Shown piece after piece: positions 1 through 5,792 of a DNA stretch of 10,193 nt. The notes beneath the pieces were generated by a model, which was not told where the DNA came from, searched no databases, and saw only the letters and a program-made list of their open reading frames with translations. This DNA comes from Betaproteobacteria bacterium (lineage in GTDB: Bacteria; Pseudomonadota; Gammaproteobacteria; Burkholderiales; SG8-41), in assembly GCA_016177355.1 (NCBI GenBank), contig JACOVL010000081.1, positions 1-10,193 of the forward strand, written 5' to 3'. Position 1 is the stretch's first letter, and each line of letters begins with the position of its first letter. The position numbers and the translations under genes are program-made.

Positions 1-1572
1 CGCTTTCTTCTCGGACTCCATCCGCGCGGCGATTTCCTGCTGCGCCTTCTTCTCGGCTTCCTCGCGCGCCTTGCGCTCGGCGTCGATCATGGCCTGGACT
101 TCGACGCGGGCCTTGGCCTCGGCTTCCTCGCGCGCCTTGGCGAGCGCCTCTTCCCTCGATTTGCGCTCGGCTTCGGCCTGGCGCTCGGCTTCCTCGCGCG
201 CCTTGCGCTCGGCGGCGATCCTGGCTTCGGCGTCCTCGCGCGCCTTGCGCTCGGTTGCGGCCTTGGCTTCCGCGTCCTCGCGGGCGCGGTTCGCCTGCTC
301 CTGCAGCTCCCGCATCTGCGCCCTGGAGCGGGCCTCGGCTTCCTCGCGCGCCTTCTTCTCGGCTTCCTCGCGCGCCTTGCGCTCGGTTTCCTCGCGCTCG
401 CGCGCCTCGGCTTCGAGCTTCGCCTTGCGCTCGGCTTCGACGCGCGCCTCGGCTTCGCCGCGCGCCTCGGCCTTCGCCTCCTCCAGGGCCTTCATTGCCG
501 CCGCCATGCGCTGCCGGGCCCCGGCATCGCCGCCCGCCGATTGCGCGGCCGCTTTCGCTTCGGCCTCGGCCTTCGCTTTTGCGGCGGCCTCGGCCATCGC
601 GAGCGCCTTCGCCACCGCGTCTTCGGCCGACTTGGCGCGCGCCTCGGCTTCCGCCCGCGCCCTGGCTTCGGCCTCCGCATGCGCCTTGATCTCGGCTTCC
701 ATCCTGGCGCGCTGCTCGGTTTCCTGCCTGGCGCGCGCCTCGGCCTGCGCGAGAGCGTCCTGCAACGCTTTCATCTGCGCTTCCACCGCGGACTTCGCCC
801 TGGTTTCGGCCTCGGCGTGCGCCCGCGCCTCGGCTTCCGCCCTGGCGCGCGCCTCGGCTTCCGCCTTGGCCTTGGCTTCGGAGGCGAGCTTCACTTCGAC
901 TTCCGCCTTGGCCCGCGTTTCCGCCTCCGCGCGCGCCTTGGCTTCGGCGTCGGCACGCGCCTTGGCTTCCATCGCCGCCTTGACCCGCGCCTCGGCTTCC
1001 GCCTTGGCTTTGCTGTCGGCGGCGGCCTTGGACTCGGCCTCGGCCTTGGCGCGCGCTTCCGTCGCGGCTTTCGCCGCCGCCTCGGCCCTGGCTTTTGCTT
1101 CTGTCTCGGCCTTGGCCTTGGCCTCGGCGAGCGCCCGCGCCCGCGCTTCCGTTTCCTGGCGCACCTTGGCCTCGGCCGACGCGCGCGCCGCGGCCAGCGC
1201 GCGGGCCTTGGCTTCGGCCTCGGCTTTGGCGCGGGTCTCGGCTTCGGCGTTCAACTTGGACATCGCCGCGGGGGTGGTGAAATCGAAATCGTCGGCCTCC
1301 GCCGCGGGAGCTGCGGCCTTCGCCGCGGCTGCCGGGGCCGGTGCGGCCTGCGGAGAGGAGAACACCCGGAGGAAACCGTCGGCGGTCAGCTTCTCGAGCG
1401 CCTCGTTCAGCTTCTGCTGCGGCATCCCCGACTTCTTGACCAGGTCGGCGACGGTGGACTTGCCGTCGACCGCGAGGAACACCAAACCGAGGTCGCGCGG
1501 CAGCTTGACGGTCTTGTTCTTGACCTCGAGCACGCCCTTGGGCGTCTTGGTGTAGATGGTTTGCGGGTGCAT
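1..1572 (-). CDS. Ala/Glu/Lys/Arg-rich long-helix protein with small N-terminal domain (partial, C-terminus off left edge)
   Basis: The minus-strand frame is open without a stop from the ATG at 1572 to the window edge (524 codons), so the gene is cut at its 3' end. Residues 1 to about 75 (starting MHPQTIYTKTPKGVLEV) form a compact, non-repetitive domain that looks like a small winged-helix or helix-turn-helix fold: a K/V-rich strand region, then DGKSTVADLVKKSGMP, then an EALEKLTADGFL helix. An Ala/Pro linker (about 76-90) and an acidic stretch ADDFDFTTP follow. From about residue 105 onward nearly every second residue is Ala, alternating with E, K and R (EAEAKARAEAEAKA type). Toward the visible end it becomes richer in charge (ERKAREEAE type). 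This predicts a very long single helix or coiled coil. There is no signal peptide or membrane segment, unlike TolA, which such genes are often named after. The Shine-Dalgarno is weak (GGAG about 12 nt upstream). I do not recognise a function. A cytoplasmic scaffold or regulator is only a guess. Confidence 0.85.
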   Translation of the reverse strand, partial: MHPQTIYTKTPKGVLEVKNKTVKLPRDLGLVFLAVDGKSTVADLVKKSGMPQQKLNEALEKLTADGFLRVFSSPQAAPAPAAAAKAAAPAAEADDFDFTTPAAMSKLNAEAETRAKAEAEAKARALAAARASAEAKVRQETEARARALAEAKAKAETEAKARAEAAAKAATEARAKAEAESKAAADSKAKAEAEARVKAAMEAKARADAEAKARAEAETRAKAEVEVKLASEAKAKAEAEARARAEAEARAHAEAETRAKSAVEAQMKALQDALAQAEARARQETEQRARMEAEIKAHAEAEARARAEAEARAKSAEDAVAKALAMAEAAAKAKAEAEAKAAAQSAGGDAGARQRMAAAMKALEEAKAEARGEAEARVEAERKAKLEAEAREREETERKAREEAEKKAREEAEARSRAQMRELQEQANRAREDAEAKAATERKAREDAEARIAAERKAREEAERQAEAERKSREEALAKAREEAEAKARVEVQAMIDAERKAREEAEKKAQQEIAARMESEKKA

Positions 1573-1603
1573 AGGATTAAATCGCTCCGCGCTGCACTGT
1601 TGT

Positions 1604-1626
1604 GCGGAAAGCCATTTGCTTTCCGC
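1604..1626 (-). promoter_or_regulatory. 9-bp perfect hairpin in the leader of the long-helix gene
   Basis: The arms 1604-1612 and 1618-1626 (GCGGAAAGC / GCTTTCCGC) pair perfectly around a 5-nt loop. G-U pairs could extend the base by up to three steps. The hairpin lies between the putative -10 at 1656-1661 and the ATG at 1572, so it would sit in the 5' untranslated RNA of the minus-strand gene. No T-run follows it on either strand, which argues against an intrinsic terminator. An RNA-stability element or protein-binding site is possible. Confidence 0.5.
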
Positions 1627-1639
1627 GTGTTAGATGCCA

Positions 1640-1668
1640 TTGCAATCGTCCGTTCATTATAGTCTAAT
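1640..1668 (+). promoter_or_regulatory. putative promoter for the HD-domain gene
   Basis: TTGCAA at 1640-1645 and TCTAAT at 1663-1668 are separated by exactly 17 nt and match the sigma-70 consensus at 4/6 and 5/6 positions. The predicted start near 1675 gives a leader of about 38 nt before the ATG at 1713. The elements overlap the divergent minus-strand -10, so the two genes may compete for RNA polymerase. Confidence 0.35.
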
Positions 1669-1684
1669 ACGCCGTTAAATCCTC
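1656..1684 (-). promoter_or_regulatory. putative promoter for the long-helix gene
   Basis: A perfect TATAAT lies on the minus strand at 1661-1656 in an AT-rich patch. It gives a predicted start near 1649 and a leader of roughly 75 nt. The hexamer 17 nt upstream (GAGGAT) is a poor -35, so the call rests on the -10 and on the divergent layout. Confidence 0.35.
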
Positions 1685-1712
1685 CGATAGATTTTCGGCT
1701 TACGAGGGCAGC

Positions 1713-2675
1713 ATGTTGGATGTTCGCCGCAACGATTTCGACGTCACCAACAGCATCAATACGACCGACCCCGGGCCGGTGTCCCAGGAAGTCTCCCGCA
1801 TCTACCAGGACCTCTACCAGCAGGACACGCCCGCCAACCTGGGGCAGGCGTTCACCGATCTGGGCCGCCTCTACCGCGGCGAGTTTCCCGGCTACTGCGA
1901 GTGCGAGACCGACTACCACGACGTCCAGCACGTGCTGGACGTGACGCTCGCGATGGCGCGCCTGATGCACGGCTGCGCGCACATCACCAGCCCCGACATC
2001 ATCGGCGAGCGGCTGTTCCGCTTCGGCGTCATCACCGCCCTCTACCACGACTGCGGCTACATCCGCCACCGCAAGGACACCAAGCACCAGAACGGCGCCG
2101 AGTACACCTCGGTGCACGTGTCGCGCGGGGGGCGTTTTCTCGAGGAGTACATGCCGACGATCGGCATGGCCGACCTGGCGCAGGCCGCGGCGCGCACCGT
2201 CCATTTCACGGGGTACGAAATCGCGGTGGACAAGATCCGGGTGCCGGGTCCCGAGTTCCGCCTGCTCGGCAACCTGCTCGGCAGCGCGGACATCCTGGCG
2301 CAGATGGCCGACCGCTGCTACCTCGAGAAATGCTACGACCGGCTCTATCCGGAATTCGTGCGCGGCGGCATCGCCCGCAAGCGCCACGTTGACGGGCGCG
2401 AGGAGATCATATTCGCGTCGGCCGCGGACCTGATCTTCAAGACGCCGCGCTTCTACCAGGGCGCGACCAAGCGGCTGAAGCAGGATCTCGGCGGCTGCTA
2501 CAACTACGTCGAGCGGCACTTCGGCGGCCAGAACGTCTATTTCGACGAGCTGGAAAAGAACATCAGCCACGCGCGCTCGATCGCTGAGGTGGGCGACATC
2601 TCGCTGCTGCGCCGCCGCCCGGCGGGCACCACCGAGAAGAGCGGGACCGAGGAGCCGCAACTGCGGCTGATCTGA
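1713..2675 (+). CDS. HD-domain phosphohydrolase (cyclic-nucleotide-phosphodiesterase-like signature)
   Basis: A 320-residue soluble protein carrying an HD-type metal-binding core. Visible ligands are H69 and H73 in YHDVQHVLDV, the H112-D113 pair in LYHDCGY, H119, and D193 in GSADILAQMAD. The spacing H...HD...D is that of the HD superfamily of metal-dependent phosphohydrolases. The YHxxxHxxDV element resembles the first motif of class I cyclic nucleotide phosphodiesterases, but the substrate cannot be fixed from sequence. Residues 1-60 and about 240-290 (several aromatic and basic residues) are extra to the core. The last 20 residues look like a disordered tail. There is no signal peptide. The start is supported by GAGG at 1704-1707, six nt upstream of the ATG. 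It is transcribed divergently from the long-helix gene and stands alone, since the next gene is convergent. Confidence 0.85.
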   Translation: MLDVRRNDFDVTNSINTTDPGPVSQEVSRIYQDLYQQDTPANLGQAFTDLGRLYRGEFPGYCECETDYHDVQHVLDVTLAMARLMHGCAHITSPDIIGERLFRFGVITALYHDCGYIRHRKDTKHQNGAEYTSVHVSRGGRFLEEYMPTIGMADLAQAAARTVHFTGYEIAVDKIRVPGPEFRLLGNLLGSADILAQMADRCYLEKCYDRLYPEFVRGGIARKRHVDGREEIIFASAADLIFKTPRFYQGATKRLKQDLGGCYNYVERHFGGQNVYFDELEKNISHARSIAEVGDISLLRRRPAGTTEKSGTEEPQLRLI

Positions 2676-2706
2676 GCTGACAGCCGATAGCTGACAGCCG
2701 TCAGCT
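2675..2706. repeat. Short direct repeat with hairpin between convergent genes
   Basis: The 12-mer AGCTGACAGCCG occurs at 2675-2686 and again at 2689-2700, starting at the last base of the HD-gene stop codon. The second copy pairs with 2700-2706 to form a 7-bp hairpin (arms AGCTGAC 2689-2695 and GTCAGCT 2700-2706, loop AGCC). The oxidoreductase stop codon lies inside the right arm. Only three T follow on the plus strand, so it is at best a weak bidirectional terminator. Confidence 0.5.
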
Positions 2707-3693
2707 TTCCACGGTCAGTACGATTTTCCCGGTGTGCTGGCTCGATTCCATCATGGCGTGCGCCTGCGCCGCCTGCACCAGAGGGAAGGTATGGCGGGTC
2801 ACAACGCGTATCGCGCCGTCCTCGATTTTCGGCCAGACTTTCGCTTCCAGCTCCCGGGCGATGCTCGCCTTGTAGGCGGCCGGCCGGGTGCGCAGCGTCG
2901 AGCCGGTGTAGGTCAGGCGCTTGAGCATCACCGGCATCAGGTTAATCTCGACCCTGGAACCCGCCGGGAAGGCGAGCTGGATGATGCGGCAGTCGTGGGA
3001 GGCGGCTTTGAAATTCTTCTCGATGTTGGGGCCGCCGACGATGTCGAGGATGACGTTGGCGCCGCCTTCCTCGCGCGCGATCTCGACGAAATCCTCCCGC
3101 CGGTAGTCGACCACGCGGTCGGCGCCGAGGTCGCGGCAGATCCTGCAGCGGGCTTCCGGGCTGTCGGTGGCGATGACTTTCGCGCCGAAAGCCTTGCCGA
3201 GCTGGATCGCGGTGGTGCCGATGCCGCCCGCGCCGCCGTGCACCAGGAACGTCTCTCCCGCCGCGAGGCCGGCGCCCATGAATACGTTGCTCCATACGGC
3301 GAAGAACGTCTCCGGCAGGCCCGCTGCATCGAGCAGCGACACTCCCTTCGGCACCGGCAGGCAATGCTGCGCATCGACCGCGCAGTACTCGGCGTAGCCG
3401 CCGCCGTTGGCGAGCGCGGCCACTTTGTCGCCGGCCGACCAGCGCCCGGCCTGGCTCCCCAGGGCGACCACCTCGCCGGACACCTCGAGTCCCGGCAGCT
3501 CCGATGCGCCGGCCGGAGCCGGGTAGAGGCCCTTGCGCTGCATGAGGTCCGGGCCGTTGACGCCGGCGGCGGCGACCTTGACCAGGACTTCCCCGGGCTT
3601 CAACCGGGGCAGGGGTTCGTCGGCGGGCTTCAGTACTTCCGGCCCCCCGGGAGCGGTGATCCTGACGGCTTTCATCCGGTCGGGCAGGCCCAT
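2701..3693 (-). CDS. NAD(P)H:quinone oxidoreductase, zinc-free MDR family (PIG3/QOR-like)
   Basis: A 330-residue cytosolic oxidoreductase expected to reduce quinones or enones with NADPH. The order is typical: N-terminal GroES-like domain (KAVRITAPGGPEVL at 8-21, AGVNGPDLMQRKGLY at 43-57, GLEVSGEV at 68-75), then a Rossmann domain with HGGAGGIGTTAIQLGK at 152-167, and a closing TGKIVLTVES. Zinc ligands of the alcohol dehydrogenase branch are absent, which fits the QOR/PIG3 branch, and the length is normal. The start is uncertain. Met1 has no Shine-Dalgarno and a possible -10 (TATAAA, 3702-3697) lies immediately upstream, so transcription might begin near 3690. In that case Met7 (ATG at 3675) would be the real start, and that also matches where the family usually begins. 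It is divergent from the catabolic cluster, and a functional link is possible but not shown. Confidence 0.92.
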   Translation of the reverse strand: MGLPDRMKAVRITAPGGPEVLKPADEPLPRLKPGEVLVKVAAAGVNGPDLMQRKGLYPAPAGASELPGLEVSGEVVALGSQAGRWSAGDKVAALANGGGYAEYCAVDAQHCLPVPKGVSLLDAAGLPETFFAVWSNVFMGAGLAAGETFLVHGGAGGIGTTAIQLGKAFGAKVIATDSPEARCRICRDLGADRVVDYRREDFVEIAREEGGANVILDIVGGPNIEKNFKAASHDCRIIQLAFPAGSRVEINLMPVMLKRLTYTGSTLRTRPAAYKASIARELEAKVWPKIEDGAIRVVTRHTFPLVQAAQAHAMMESSQHTGKIVLTVES

Positions 3694-3696
3694 CGT

Positions 3697-3704
3697 TTTA
3701 TACT
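3697..3704. promoter_or_regulatory. overlapping divergent -10 elements
   Basis: The same AT-rich octamer reads TATACT on the plus strand (3699-3704) and TATAAA on the minus strand (3702-3697), the only AT-rich stretch in this intergenic gap. Plus-strand initiation near 3711 would give a leader of about 15 nt before the ATG at 3726. No good -35 hexamer was found on either strand, so an activator may be needed. Confidence 0.35.
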
Positions 3705-3725
3705 AGCACGCGCAAGGAGGGGATC

Positions 3726-3752
3726 ATGAAGACCGGGAGGGGACCGAAGTGA
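3726..3752 (+). CDS. 8-codon leader ORF overlapping the deacetylase start
   Basis: AAGGAGG at 3714-3720 is a consensus Shine-Dalgarno placed 5 nt before an ATG. That ATG opens MKTGRGPK and stops at TGA 3750-3752. The stop overlaps the GTG start codon of the next gene (3749-3751) as GTGA. It is not in frame with the deacetylase, so it is not an N-terminal extension unless a frameshift occurs. The arrangement would let ribosomes terminate and re-initiate on the GTG (translational coupling). There is no protein-level evidence that it is made. Confidence 0.4.
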   Translation: MKTGRGPK

Positions 3753-4657
3753 CCAACCTGCTGCCGCGGCACGACCGCTACGATTATTCCCCGATCACGG
3801 AGCGCAAGGACTACAGCTGGCCGGGCGGCAAGCGGCTCGCCTTCTGCATCACCACCAACGTCGAGGCCTACGCTTACGGCAAGGGGCGCGGCCACGACAG
3901 CGCCAAGCCCGGCGAGCCGCAGACGCAGCGCAACTACTCCTGGCGCGACTACGGCAACCGCGTCGGCATCTGGCGGCTGTTCGATCTCGCCGAGGAATTC
4001 CGGATGCCGCTCGCGCACAACGCCAACAGCCTGCTCTACGACGTCGCGCCGCAGATCATGGACCGCATGCGGGCGCGCGGCGACGAGATCGTCGGGCACG
4101 GCCGCACCAATTCGGAGAACCTCCACGATTTCCGCTGGGAAGCGGACGAGGTGCGCCTCATCCGCGAGGTGACCGAGACCTTCGCCCGGCACGAGGGCAG
4201 GCCGCCCAGGGGCTGGATGGGGGCGGGCGCCTACGAGAATCCCTGGACGCCGGACCTGCTGAAGGAGGCGGGCTACACCTACCTCATGGATTGGCCGTGC
4301 GACGACCAGCCGCTCTGGATGCGCACGCGCTCGGGGCCGCTGCTGCTGGTGCCGTACCCGGTGGAACTGAACGACTCGCCGCAGATCATCCACCGTCAGC
4401 ACTCGGGACGGGAATTCTGCGACATGCTGGTGGACCAGTTCGAGGAGATGATCGAGCAGAGCGCGCACCATCCGCTCGTGTGCAACCTCTCGATCCATCC
4501 CTTCGTGTTCGGCCAGCCGTTCCGGCTGCGGCCCCTGAGGAATGCGTTAAGGCATTGTTTTTCAAATAAATTCATGGACCGCGTGTGGAAGTGCAAACCG
4601 GGCGACATCGCCGACTACTGCTGCGCGATGAAGCCGGGGATCATCCCCGGCAGCTAG
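3749..4657 (+). CDS. polysaccharide deacetylase-fold protein, PuuE/allantoinase-like
   Basis: A 302-residue cytosolic protein with a NodB/polysaccharide deacetylase-type barrel and no signal peptide, so action on a small molecule is likelier than on cell wall. The features point to the PuuE (metal-independent allantoinase-like) branch. The usual TFDDG motif is replaced by TTNVEAYAYG (35-44), leaving Glu39 where ligand Asp residues normally lie. The HSxxH motif is reduced to HGRTN (117-121). RPPRGWMGAGAYE (151-163) and SIHPFVFGQPFRL (248-260) are kept, and the end WKCKPGDIADYC (280-291) is typical. The GTG start is preceded by GGGAGGGG at 3734-3741, and alternative starts are poor. It heads a tight cluster, with the RidA gene 8 nt downstream. 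PuuE opens the allantoin ring, but this protein may open another cyclic amide or imide. Codons around 4545-4575 are unusually AT-rich although the frame is intact. Confidence 0.88.
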   Translation: MTNLLPRHDRYDYSPITERKDYSWPGGKRLAFCITTNVEAYAYGKGRGHDSAKPGEPQTQRNYSWRDYGNRVGIWRLFDLAEEFRMPLAHNANSLLYDVAPQIMDRMRARGDEIVGHGRTNSENLHDFRWEADEVRLIREVTETFARHEGRPPRGWMGAGAYENPWTPDLLKEAGYTYLMDWPCDDQPLWMRTRSGPLLLVPYPVELNDSPQIIHRQHSGREFCDMLVDQFEEMIEQSAHHPLVCNLSIHPFVFGQPFRLRPLRNALRHCFSNKFMDRVWKCKPGDIADYCCAMKPGIIPGS

Positions 4658-4665
4658 GCGGCGGC

Positions 4666-5145
4666 GTGGGCGCGATCGAAGAGAAGCTGGCGAAGATGGG
4701 GCTCAAGCTGCCGCCGGTCCATCCCTATCCGAGCCCGAACCGCATCCCCTGCGTGCAGGCCGGCAACATCCTGTTCCTCGGCGGGCACAGCACGGCGCGC
4801 CACCCGCTGGCGCTGGGCGGCAAGAACACCGGCAAGGTTGGCACCGAGGTCACCGAGCAGGAAGCCCGGCACGCGGCGCGCTCGGTCGCACTGCACATGC
4901 TCGCCTCGATCAAGGCCCACGCCGGCGACCTCGACCGCGTGAAGCGGGTGATCCGGCTGCACGGCATGGTCAACTCCGCGCCCGGCTTCGAGCGCCAGTT
5001 CGCGGTGATCGACGGCGCCTCCGACCTGTTCTACGAGCTGTTCGGCCCGGAGCGCGGCGCCCACGCCCGCTCCGCCATCGGCGTCGCGGAACTCCCGCGC
5101 CGCTCCATCCTCGAGATCGTCGGCGAATTCGAACTGCATCCGTGA
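4666..5145 (+). CDS. RidA/YjgF/YER057c/UK114-family protein
   Basis: I place the start at GTG 4666, giving 159 residues (VGAIEEKLAKMGLKLPP), because family members of this subgroup begin in this way. An earlier ATG at 4585 in the same frame would overlap the deacetylase by 73 nt and add an Arg-rich, unrelated leader. Signatures are GNILFLGGHSTARHP in the N-terminal half, and ERQFAVIDGASDLFYELFG and HARSAIGVAELPRRSILEI near the end. Arg135 (in HARS) corresponds to the catalytic Arg105 of E. coli RidA, so enamine/imine deaminase activity is possible. The usual role is to hydrolyse reactive 2-aminoacrylate-type intermediates, or a pathway-specific imine as proposed for RutC in uracil breakdown. 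No good Shine-Dalgarno is visible, and translation is probably coupled to the upstream gene. The next gene starts 7 nt after its stop. Confidence 0.88.
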   Translation: MGAIEEKLAKMGLKLPPVHPYPSPNRIPCVQAGNILFLGGHSTARHPLALGGKNTGKVGTEVTEQEARHAARSVALHMLASIKAHAGDLDRVKRVIRLHGMVNSAPGFERQFAVIDGASDLFYELFGPERGAHARSAIGVAELPRRSILEIVGEFELHP

Positions 5146-5152
5146 GGAAAGC

Positions 5153-5728
5153 ATGAAACTGGACCCGAAGCGCGCCGCGCTGCTCGTGCTCGACGTGCAG
5201 AACGATCTCGTGCCGGAGACCGCCGGCATCCGGCAATACCGCACGCTCGACCACATCGCGGCGGTGCTGCGCGCCGCGCGCCGCAGGAAGCTCGCCGTCA
5301 TCCACGTCACCGCGTCGGTGCGGCGCGATTTCCGCGACATCCCGTCGGGGAGCCCGCTGTGGATCGGCCTGCGCAGGAAGAAGCAGCTGATCCTCGGCAC
5401 GCGCGGCGGCGCGATCCACCCGAAGGCGAAGCCGCTGCCGCGCGAGCTCGTCGTCAACAAGACCTGCGTGAACCCGTTCCTCACCACCAGCCTCGGGCAG
5501 GCGCTGCACAACGCCGACGTCAACACCGTGATCATCGCGGGCCTGTGGACGAACTACGTGGTCGAGGCGACCGCCCGCCACGCGGCGGACGTGGGCTACC
5601 GCACCTACGTCGTGCGCGAGGCGTGCGCGAGCAACGACATTTTCAACCACGAGTTCGCGATGAACCGCATCCTGCCGACGATCTGCTACGTGGTCGGCGT
5701 GCGCGAAGTGCTCTCCGCGCTGGAATGA
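5153..5728 (+). CDS. isochorismatase-fold (cysteine hydrolase superfamily) protein lacking the catalytic Cys
   Basis: A 191-residue alpha/beta protein of the isochorismatase/nicotinamidase superfamily, which normally hydrolyses amides through an Asp-Lys-Cys triad. Asp14 (LLVLDVQNDLV) and Lys103 (LVVNKTCVNPF) are present. The loop normally reading G-x-x-T-N-x-C-V-E-x-T-A is GLWTNYVVEATARHA here, so Val136 (codon GTG) replaces the nucleophile. The rest of the fold, including the AADVGYRTYVVREACAS strand-helix unit, looks intact and the frame is unbroken. It is therefore either inactive, a lyase or binding protein, or one that uses another residue. Cys105, two residues after the catalytic Lys, is the nearest alternative. 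Its Shine-Dalgarno GAGGA (5144-5148) overlaps the RidA stop codon, so the two genes are clearly co-translated. Family membership is secure, but the reaction is not. Confidence 0.88.
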   Translation: MKLDPKRAALLVLDVQNDLVPETAGIRQYRTLDHIAAVLRAARRRKLAVIHVTASVRRDFRDIPSGSPLWIGLRRKKQLILGTRGGAIHPKAKPLPRELVVNKTCVNPFLTTSLGQALHNADVNTVIIAGLWTNYVVEATARHAADVGYRTYVVREACASNDIFNHEFAMNRILPTICYVVGVREVLSALE

Positions 5729-5792
5729 GGCGCCGCGGGGCGCGGGCTGGCCGCCGGCAGTTTTATATAACTTATTGTTTATAAAGGAATTA
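5729..5792 (+). promoter_or_regulatory. gap with GC-rich stem followed by AT-rich promoter-like patch
   Basis: The first half is very GC-rich. It contains a short imperfect stem at about 5745-5757 (GCTGG/CCGGC, loop CCG), followed by TTTT at 5761-5764, which is a weak terminator-like element. The second half (5759-5792) is strikingly AT-rich with TATATA (5764-5769), TATAAC (5766-5771) and TATAAA (5780-5785), then AAGGA (5784-5788), the Shine-Dalgarno of the dehydrogenase. It may attenuate the upstream operon and restart transcription for the last two genes. No convincing -35 was found. Confidence 0.3.

Noticed and set aside
1..1260. Tandem DNA repeat or CRISPR-like array
   Set aside because: The periodicity comes from alternating Ala and charged codons. 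Units vary in length and sequence, with no constant repeat or unique spacers.
71..1555. Long plus-strand Ser/Ala/Arg reading frame
   Set aside because: It is the complement of the Ala/Glu/Lys repeat gene. It has no ribosome site and a composition typical of a shadow frame. The minus-strand frame has a sensible globular N-terminus, a promoter and no stop.
1604..1626. Intrinsic terminator
   Set aside because: The hairpin has no T-run on either side and lies upstream of both divergent genes.
1407..2660. Minus-strand frame of 417 codons opposite the HD gene
   Set aside because: It covers the HD gene antisense, crosses the promoter region and has no recognisable domain, whereas the plus-strand HD motifs are clear.
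3726..3752. Leader ATG as the true start of the deacetylase-fold protein
   Set aside because: It is in a different frame from the GTG at 3749 and stops after eight codons.
4545..4577. Frameshift or insertion in the deacetylase-fold gene
   Set aside because: The frame continues through the AT-rich patch into the conserved WKCKPGDIADYC ending at the expected length.
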